Source: Bradyrhizobium sp. CCBAU 53338 | Lineage (GTDB): Bacteria; Pseudomonadota; Alphaproteobacteria; Rhizobiales; Xanthobacteraceae | Assembly: GCF_015291665.1 (NCBI RefSeq) | Contig: NZ_CP030049.1 | Location: 496,001 to 560,000, forward strand | Direction of reading: 5' to 3' | DNA: 64,000 nucleotides | Shown: positions 58,384 through 64,000 of the stretch, one piece after another | How the letters are laid out: every line of letters begins with the position of its first letter | Numbering within the stretch: position 1 is the stretch's first letter | Program-made: the position numbers and the translations under genes | The notes under the pieces: model-generated | The model's database searches: none | Seen by the model: only the letters and a program-made list of their open reading frames with translations | What the model was told of the DNA's origin: nothing

Positions 58384-59202
58384 TACCGCCCCGGCCCATA
58401 ACTGGCCGCAAGTCAAAGGTATCATTTCGGATCTCGATGGCGTGGTTTATCGCGGCAACGCGGCGATACCAGATGCTATCCAGACATTTGGAGCTTGGCA
58501 GACGGCAGGATTGCCGTTCTGCTTCGTGACTAACAATTCCACCCATACCCCCGAAGATGTCTCCGCAAACTTGCGAGTTTCGGGCTTGTCGTCACGCCGA
58601 AAGACGTTGTCACGAGCGCCATCACTGCCGCCGAGCTCATTCGCGCGACATACAAGGATGCAACGCGCGTATTCGTCGTGGGCGCGCCATCGCTGGTGAA
58701 GGCCATCACCGAAGCGGGGCTCGATGTGACCGATCGCGAACCCGATGCCGTGGTCATGGGCCTCGATCGCTAGATAACGCATGAGAAGCTGCGGATTGCG
58801 GTCGAAGCGATCCTGAACGGTGCCGCATTCGTCGGCACCAACCCCGATCTCCTCCTGCCGACCGCAGGCGGTTTCGAACCTGGAGCAGGAGCAACGATCA
58901 CAGCTGTAGCTGCTGCCACAGGCGTGAAGCCCTTGATTGTCGGGAAACCTGAGCCGCACATGATCGAGACGGCACTTTCCCGTCTCGGGACGGCGCGCAA
59001 CGCCACATTGATGATTGGCGACCAGATCCAGACGGATATCCAGGCCGGAAAGCGAGCGAAGCTACCGACGGTGCTGGTCACGACCGGCGTGCCGCCCCGC
59101 GAAGACCCATCCCTGGTGCCACCTGATTTTATCGTCTCCAGCCTGGCAGAGATTGAGGTCCCGGCGGCGCTGGTCGAACGGATTCGACAGAGGAGTTCGT
59201 GA
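58376..59202 (+). pseudogene. HAD-IIA (NagD-like) phosphatase, frameshift and amber stop
   Basis: Motif I is GIISDLDGVVYRGNAAIPDA (DxDG), motif II LPFCFVTNNSTHTPEDV. After a shift near 58570 it continues TPKDVVTSAITAAELIRATY and VVMGLDR, an in-frame TAG at 58771 (CAG expected) and THEKLRIAVEAILNGAAFVG TNPD. Motifs III and IV are IVGKPEPHMIETAL and LMIGDQIQTDIQAG. NagD-type enzymes remove phosphate from small sugar phosphates. Two lesions disable it. It overlaps the gene before it by eight bases. Confidence 0.85.
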
Positions 59203-60314
59203 TGGCCGATGTTCGTTTGGAAGGCGTCAACAAGGCCTATGGGACAATCCAGATCCTGCGGAACATTGATCTCACCATCGATCACGGCGAGTTCGTCGTG
59301 TTCGTCGGACCTTCGGGATCGGGCAAGTCGACGCTGTTGCGAATGATTGGAGGACTAGAACGAATCAGCGGCGGCCGGCTTCTGATTGACAACGAGCTCG
59401 TCAATGATGTCGATGCGGCGGATCGAAACCTCGGGATGGTGTTTCAGAGCTACGCGCTCTATCCGCACATGACTGTGCGCGAGAACCTTGCCTTTCCTCT
59501 GCGAATGGCAAAGGTTGCGAAGACCGGGATCGAGACCAGGGTCGCCGAGACTGCGTCGCTGCTACAGATCGATCATCTTCTGGACCGAAAACCCCGACAA
59601 CTCTCGGGCGGCCAGCGTCAGCGCGTTGCGATTGGCCGCGCAATTGTTCGCGAACCCAAGGTGTTCCTATTCGACGAACCCCTGTCGAACCTTGATACCG
59701 AATTGCGGGTGCAGATGCGGGTTCAGATTGCCAAGCTCCACAAGCAGCTTGGGAATACCATGATCTACGTGACACACGACCAGGTGGAAGCCATGACAAT
59801 GGCCGACAAGATCGTCGTACTCAAGGACGGCAACATCGAGCAGGTGGGAAGCCCGCATGATCTCTATCACAATCCGGCATCCCGGTTTGTGGCCGGATTC
59901 ATCGGCTCACCCAAGATGAATTTCCTGGGCGGCCACATCGAGGCGGCGCACGAGGCGGGCATGGACGTCAGGCTCGACGCCGGGGCGACAGTCTCCGTCC
60001 CCGTGCAGCCGGATCAATTGCTCGTCGGCAAGCCGATCACACTCGGAATTCGCCCCGATGACTTCTCTCCATCTGCGGCGGAGAGGAAAGAGATCGCGAT
60101 CGAACTCGACGTCGATTTCGTCGAGCATCTTGGCAGCGTCACCTACATCTACGGAAACGCTGGCAAGGAATCGGTGGTCGCAAAGGCGCCAAAGCCGGAG
60201 TCACAGAAGAGGTCTGGCAAGGTTCGTCTTGCGGCGTCGCCGGCGGACTGCCACCTGTTCGTGACGAACGGAAAGGCGCTGCGCCGGTTGCACGCGCCCG
60301 CAAATTGGAGCTAG
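59202..60314 (+). CDS. sugar ABC importer ATPase (MalK/UgpC type)
   Basis: A 370-residue ATPase: Walker A VGPSGSGKSTLLRMIGG, Q-loop MVFQSYALYPHMTV, signature QLSGGQRQRVAIGRAIV, Walker B VFLFDEPLSNLD, H-loop YVTHDQVEAM, and a C-terminal TOBE-like regulatory domain (KPITLGIRPDDF). It energises the importer with the two permeases above. AGGAG precedes the ATG at 59202; an in-frame GTG one codon earlier is the alternative. Intact. Confidence 0.93.
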   Translation: MADVRLEGVNKAYGTIQILRNIDLTIDHGEFVVFVGPSGSGKSTLLRMIGGLERISGGRLLIDNELVNDVDAADRNLGMVFQSYALYPHMTVRENLAFPLRMAKVAKTGIETRVAETASLLQIDHLLDRKPRQLSGGQRQRVAIGRAIVREPKVFLFDEPLSNLDTELRVQMRVQIAKLHKQLGNTMIYVTHDQVEAMTMADKIVVLKDGNIEQVGSPHDLYHNPASRFVAGFIGSPKMNFLGGHIEAAHEAGMDVRLDAGATVSVPVQPDQLLVGKPITLGIRPDDFSPSAAERKEIAIELDVDFVEHLGSVTYIYGNAGKESVVAKAPKPESQKRSGKVRLAASPADCHLFVTNGKALRRLHAPANWS

Positions 60315-60348
60315 TTTTCGCAACCGCCGTGCAGGAGGCGGGCAAGTC

Positions 60349-62124
60349 ATGCACACGCGGACAGACCAGGCAAAGGGCGGCGGCATCAGGCGGTTCTTCC
60401 GCAACTCCCGCTCCTTTATGCTTGGGGCTGGAATAGGATCGGGCATGACCGCGCGAGCGGCCGAACGGGCGGGCGCGGATTTCGTTCTCGCCCTTAACGC
60501 CGGCCGATTTCGCGCGATGGGGGGCTCTTCGCCAGCCTCAATTCTTCCAATCCGCAATACAAACGAATTCGTGGCGGGCTTCGGCCGGACCGAGATCCTG
60601 CCCTCAACGAAATTGCCGGTATTTTTTGGCGCTTGTACCTTCGATCCGCAGCTGGATATCGACCGCTTTCTCGACCGCATCATGCGATGGGGTTTTTCAG
60701 GCGTCACCAATTTCCCGTCCGTCATCCACATTGATGACTACAGGAGATCACTGCTTGAAAGTTGCGGGCTCGGCTACGAGCGGGAAATCGAACTCCTGGT
60801 CAAAGCCGCAAAACGCGGCCTAATGACCATCGCTTATACTCGCACCCAGTCCGAAGCAAGGCGCATGGTTGAAGCTGGAGCTGAAGCCATCTGTATCAAC
60901 TTCAATCTCAACCGCGCTGTCGAAAGCGGATGCGACTTGTCGATCAGCCTGTCGGAGCTTGCCGCGCGAACGAGCGCTGTTGCGCGTGTCGCTCAATCCG
61001 TCGACGTGAACGCAATTTGCCTGCTTGGTGGCGGGCCAATCACGAAGCCTGACGAACTCCTGGACATCTGCCGAGAAACGGGTGTGCAGGGTTTCATTGG
61101 CGGTTCGTCGCTCGACCGCATCCCGCTCGAAATGTCAGTTCTCGAGGTAACCTCGGGCTTTAAGACCATCCACTTATTGCGAGAGAAGGTCGATCTCCTC
61201 GAGCGCCAGCTCCAGTTGAGCGGATTCCGGCATGGCGTCATCGCGCAGTCCTCGATCATGAAGCACGTGCTTGAGACTGCAAGGCGCTTGGCAAGTAATC
61301 CCAATTCTGTGCTGGTGTGGGGCGAGGCGGGATCGGGAAAGCGAAGGATAGCGAACCTCGTCCATGCCTTTAGCGATCGGAGACACACGAAGGCCGCGCT
61401 GTTTCATTGCCGCCGAGGGCCGGCAATCGACACGGTCGGTGCGCTGTTCGGTGCCGAGAGCGCTGAGAATAGGAGGCGCCAACTGTCGCTCCTCGAAGCC
61501 GCAAGTGATTCCGCGCTCCTGCTGACGCATGTCGATCAGCTGTCGCGAGATGGGCAAGAGCGTCTCGCGGACTATCTCGAGACGGGTACTTTCACGCCGC
61601 TGAACGGCGTATCCGTTGTAAGGTCAAACGCCCGGATCATCGCAACCGCGACAGTGACCCGCGGAGCAAGCTTGGAAAGTGTTCTATGTCCCCGCCTTCT
61701 TGCCTTCTTTGCCGGGCTTGACATAGAACAACCCGCTTTGCCAAACCGTCTGGAGGACCTTCCACAGCTCATTCAGCATTTTGCCGTCGAAGCCAAGGGG
61801 GATTCGAATGCACAAACGCTGGCAATAGAGAAGTCCGCGTTCTTGGCGTTAGCGGGCCACCATTGGCCCGGAAATTTGAGAGAATTGCGCCAGATCGTCA
61901 ATCAACTGGTGATGGTGAAAGACGCGCATATAACTGCTGACGTCCTCAAGCCGCTTCTGAACTCGACGTCGCCCGCTCGGCCCAAAGGAGCATTCTCCGA
62001 GCGCGAGTGGTTCATCGAAGGCCTAAAACGAAACAGGCTCCACCGTGGCAAGACCGCACAATCTCTTGGGCTTTCAAGGAAGACGCTTTACAACAAGATA
62101 AAGAAACTGCGGATCCTAGAATAG
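60349..62124 (+). CDS. TIM-barrel (PEP-hydrolase-like) / AAA / Fis-HTH regulator
   Basis: A 591-residue protein of three parts. Residues about 20-290 form the predicted TIM barrel of COG5564/PEP-hydrolase type: AERAGADFVLALNAGRFRAM, FGACTFDP, MRWGFSGVTNFPSV and CLLGGGPITKPDELLDICRE. Residues about 310-530 resemble a sigma-54 activator AAA domain: Walker A VWGEAGSGKRRIANLVHAF; SALLLTHVDQLSRDGQERLA DYLE as Walker B region; HHWPGNLRELRQIVNQLV. The GAFTGA loop that contacts sigma-54 is missing. The end is a Fis HTH (HRGKTAQSLGLSRKTLYNKI). AGGAGG precedes ATG. Probably controls the upstream importer operon. Confidence 0.8.
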   Translation: MHTRTDQAKGGGIRRFFRNSRSFMLGAGIGSGMTARAAERAGADFVLALNAGRFRAMGGSSPASILPIRNTNEFVAGFGRTEILPSTKLPVFFGACTFDPQLDIDRFLDRIMRWGFSGVTNFPSVIHIDDYRRSLLESCGLGYEREIELLVKAAKRGLMTIAYTRTQSEARRMVEAGAEAICINFNLNRAVESGCDLSISLSELAARTSAVARVAQSVDVNAICLLGGGPITKPDELLDICRETGVQGFIGGSSLDRIPLEMSVLEVTSGFKTIHLLREKVDLLERQLQLSGFRHGVIAQSSIMKHVLETARRLASNPNSVLVWGEAGSGKRRIANLVHAFSDRRHTKAALFHCRRGPAIDTVGALFGAESAENRRRQLSLLEAASDSALLLTHVDQLSRDGQERLADYLETGTFTPLNGVSVVRSNARIIATATVTRGASLESVLCPRLLAFFAGLDIEQPALPNRLEDLPQLIQHFAVEAKGDSNAQTLAIEKSAFLALAGHHWPGNLRELRQIVNQLVMVKDAHITADVLKPLLNSTSPARPKGAFSEREWFIEGLKRNRLHRGKTAQSLGLSRKTLYNKIKKLRILE

Positions 62125-62131
62125 CCTACCC

Positions 62132-62842
62132 TCATTTCTTGCGTCGGGTTTGCTGCGACGTAGTCGCATGCAAAAACGAGAACCTTGGCATCGACGATGC
62201 CTGTTGGCCAAGGCTGATCAACCCCATTTCGTCGCAAATCCTACGCGCAAGAGCCTCTTCGGGCAAATACACAATACCTTCGAGATGCGCTCCAAGTCTC
62301 GTCTCTGCCATCGTGATCTCAGAATCCTTGGCAGCAACAAACAGGATTTTGAATCCCAGGCTGGCGAACCATTCCATACGTCGAAGTTCGAGCTCCAGTC
62401 CGGAGTTAATTGGCATGCCATCCGTAGCCTGCTCAATGATAGATGCAGGTGGGAAATTTGTGACGCCGGAGATTCTCGCCTCTTTCAGCAAGTCGGCAAA
62501 ATCCTCCCAACAGGCAAAGGGATCGATCATGACCATCGCCGCGTAGGCGCGAATGGACGCTTGCTTGTCGAGGCTGCGCAAATCTCGCAAAAGACAGTCA
62601 TTCCAGTCGACGACAGGTAAAGTCGCCATTACGAGCATCGAGTCTGCTGGAAAGCTCCGCAGGGACGGCGCGTAGATTTCCAAGGGCGCGCCTCTAGATG
62701 CGGCCGTTAAGCGCGTGGCAAGCTTGCAGCTGACTATACCCATTCTTACCCACCCGGAAGTATCGCCGATGTTATACAATGCTTCAGCCCGGTCTAGACC
62801 TCCTATTGTTGAGAATGCTCCGGGAGGAAATTCGTGTCTCAT
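62132..62842 (-). CDS. divergent TIM-barrel paralogue of the regulator's N-terminal domain
   Basis: A 236-residue intact soluble protein from ATG 62842 (MRHEFPPGAFSTIGGLDRAE); a TTG six codons upstream is an alternative. ARISGVTNFPPASIIE matches GFSGVTNFPSVIHID of the neighbouring regulator, and LRRMEWFASLGFKILFVAAK matches its next strand, so it is a diverged member of the same family without AAA or HTH parts. It converges on the regulator, ending seven bases away. It might bind the same effector or act as the enzyme for it; no reaction can be assigned. Confidence 0.6.
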   Translation of the reverse strand: MRHEFPPGAFSTIGGLDRAEALYNIGDTSGWVRMGIVSCKLATRLTAASRGAPLEIYAPSLRSFPADSMLVMATLPVVDWNDCLLRDLRSLDKQASIRAYAAMVMIDPFACWEDFADLLKEARISGVTNFPPASIIEQATDGMPINSGLELELRRMEWFASLGFKILFVAAKDSEITMAETRLGAHLEGIVYLPEEALARRICDEMGLISLGQQASSMPRFSFLHATTSQQTRRKK

Positions 62843-62860
62843 TATTTGGCGGACGGCCAA

Positions 62861-63330
62861 GCGTCGGTCCCGGATGGAGCCTCGCCTGTAAATGTTTCAA
62901 TCCGTGCGTGTGAAAGCCGGCGTCACCCTTGTCGGTGGTTGGTTGAAGCTGAAGCAAAAATCACCCGCTGGATCCTTTCGCGGCCACTAAGGGGAAATCT
63001 CGCGGCCGCCAGTGATGGGAAAGAGGTGTTCCGCTTCACCGCAACCTTCAATGGTCTGGATCACGCGCAAGCGCCAAAGCCCGTGCCGACCCTCGCTCTC
63101 CGAATGCGAGAGTGGCGGCGCAAGTCTCCAGCCTGGTCCAGCGTCTCGTCCGGAATCTCTCCGAACTGGGGGGCACCAGGAAAATCTAATTCAATCGGTA
63201 ATTTGGTCGCGGTGGTCTCCGGCGTCCTATGTCGATGCGTTGGGCGACCAACTATCCGATTTGTCGCCTGCTAACGATAGCCTTCGGCTCCGCTGGCAGA
63301 CCGGTTCGTCTGCCTTCCTCCCTCAACTTA
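62861..63330. other. stretch without a recognisable gene, ends in a terminator
   Basis: Two overlapping forward frames are open (62834-63274 and 63012-63395), but neither has a recognisable domain. The stretch is followed by a clear forward-strand terminator, so something short, perhaps a small RNA, may be transcribed here. Confidence 0.35.
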
Positions 63331-63367
63331 AGCCGCTGTTGGAGAAATCTGACAGCGGCTTTTTCTT
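63331..63367 (+). terminator. rho-independent terminator, forward strand
   Basis: AGCCGCTGT at 63331-63339 pairs perfectly with ACAGCGGCT at 63352-63360 around a 12-base loop, followed by TTTTCTT. No protein gene with a recognisable domain ends just before it. Confidence 0.8.
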
Positions 63368-63522
63368 AAAGGACACTAGGCATCTCATTCATTGAAGCGC
63401 GAGTGTCGCTAACGAGCGCGCCAATCCTCAAGGGCGGGACCCTTCCACGCTCTCGGCATTGAAGGAACACGCCCGTACCTCCAAAGGCAGTGAGATAGTA
63501 AAATTCGATTAGACCGAAGACT

Positions 63523-64000
63523 TTATGAGTGAGACAAATGAGGTAGAGTCAGTTCGCCTTTGCCCGAGGCAACCGAGGCGTTTAACTTGTTCGCAGCCGC
63601 AGCTAGGATCGGCACCGAAACTACGTTCTCGCCCGCTAGGCGCACAGCGCAATTAATATCCTTTGCGGAATTGGCAATTGAGACGGCCAGAACATCGGGT
63701 TTTTCGCCCAACAAAAAGGCAGCGAAGGCTTGGAATATTCCGCTGTTAGTGGAACCGCGGCTGACCAGAGAGCGGAGTGTTACAAGATCAATGTCAAGAG
63801 CCTTTGCGAATTGGCAGACCTCTGCTGCGACGGCCGCTATGCCCATAGTCATGCTGTTGTAAACAAGCTTGAGCTTATGACCCTGTCCGACTTCTCCGAC
63901 ATGAAGAACGGTCTCACAAAATGCAGCAAGAATGCCTTCCGCCACAGGAAAGAGCGTCTCGTTCGATCCAACGATCGCATTGAGAAGGCCGAACTCAGCT
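63523..64000 (-). CDS. second HIBADH-type dehydrogenase, partial at right edge
   Basis: The reverse strand encodes the C-terminal part (about 158 residues) of a beta-hydroxyacid dehydrogenase: LLNAIVGSNETLFPVAEGIL, GQGHKLKLVYNSM with the catalytic Lys, LVSRGSTNSGIFQAF, ending HLSHS at 63523. It continues beyond the window. It is nearly the same protein as 31999-32904, differing at about 20 positions, in opposite orientation. No frameshift in the visible part. Confidence 0.88.
   Translation of the reverse strand, partial: AEFGLLNAIVGSNETLFPVAEGILAAFCETVLHVGEVGQGHKLKLVYNSMTMGIAAVAAEVCQFAKALDIDLVTLRSLVSRGSTNSGIFQAFAAFLLGEKPDVLAVSIANSAKDINCAVRLAGENVVSVPILAAAANKLNASVASGKGELTLPHLSHS

Overview
The window looks like accessory DNA (a symbiosis island or symbiotic plasmid) of an alphaproteobacterium of the rhizobial group. 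It is GC-rich and crowded with remnants of IS256, IS66, IS3, IS630, IS110, IS21 and IS4/Tn5-like elements plus a group II intron. It also carries a MocE-type ferredoxin cluster of the kind linked to rhizopine catabolism. No rRNA, tRNA, CRISPR array or nod box was recognised. The species cannot be named from the sequence alone.

Region 1-9 kb: a frameshifted TlpA-like thioredoxin gene, a decayed IS256 transposase, a LuxR remnant, an IS66 element with an extra UPF0149/YecA-type gene, a frameshifted receiver-domain regulator, and an IS3 element that still has its 3-bp target duplication.

Region 9-27 kb: a decayed defence-type island. It holds an AbiEi/AbiEii pair, an SbcCD-like nuclease/ATPase pair, a large Rad50-like ATPase with a LexA/S24-like C-terminus, pabB/pabA fragments, a small gene split by an IS630 element that was itself invaded by a group II intron, an unrecognised gene, a second AbiE-like pair, and a three-gene operon (winged-helix-like regulator, nucleotidyltransferase, PP2C-like phosphatase) headed by a promoter and a 24-bp palindrome. 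Nearly every long gene here has frameshifts or stops.

Region 27-40 kb: a broken chemotaxis receptor gene and IS remnants, then an intact three-gene operon: a PurF-like enzyme with a substituted glutaminase site, a HAD hydrolase and a beta-hydroxyacid dehydrogenase. After that come a DUF4365 gene split by IS256 (itself hit by IS110), an intact putative methyltransferase-like gene and a pile of IS ends.

Region 40-53 kb: an intact catabolic cluster: LacI regulator, two ferredoxin reductases, a MocE-type Rieske ferredoxin, a TIM-barrel isomerase/epimerase, a membrane di-iron hydroxylase and a ribose-type ABC importer. Together these could import a sugar- or inositol-like compound and oxidatively demethylate or hydroxylate it. 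Rhizopine is the leading guess. The C-terminal end of a chemotaxis receptor starts exactly at the end of the last importer gene.

Region 53-64 kb: a second sugar/polyol operon (MalE-type binding protein with one stop codon, two permeases, PfkB kinase, frameshifted dehydrogenase, broken HAD phosphatase, MalK-type ATPase), then a TIM-barrel/AAA/Fis regulator and a convergent TIM-barrel paralogue. The right edge holds part of a second, inverted copy of the 32-kb dehydrogenase gene.
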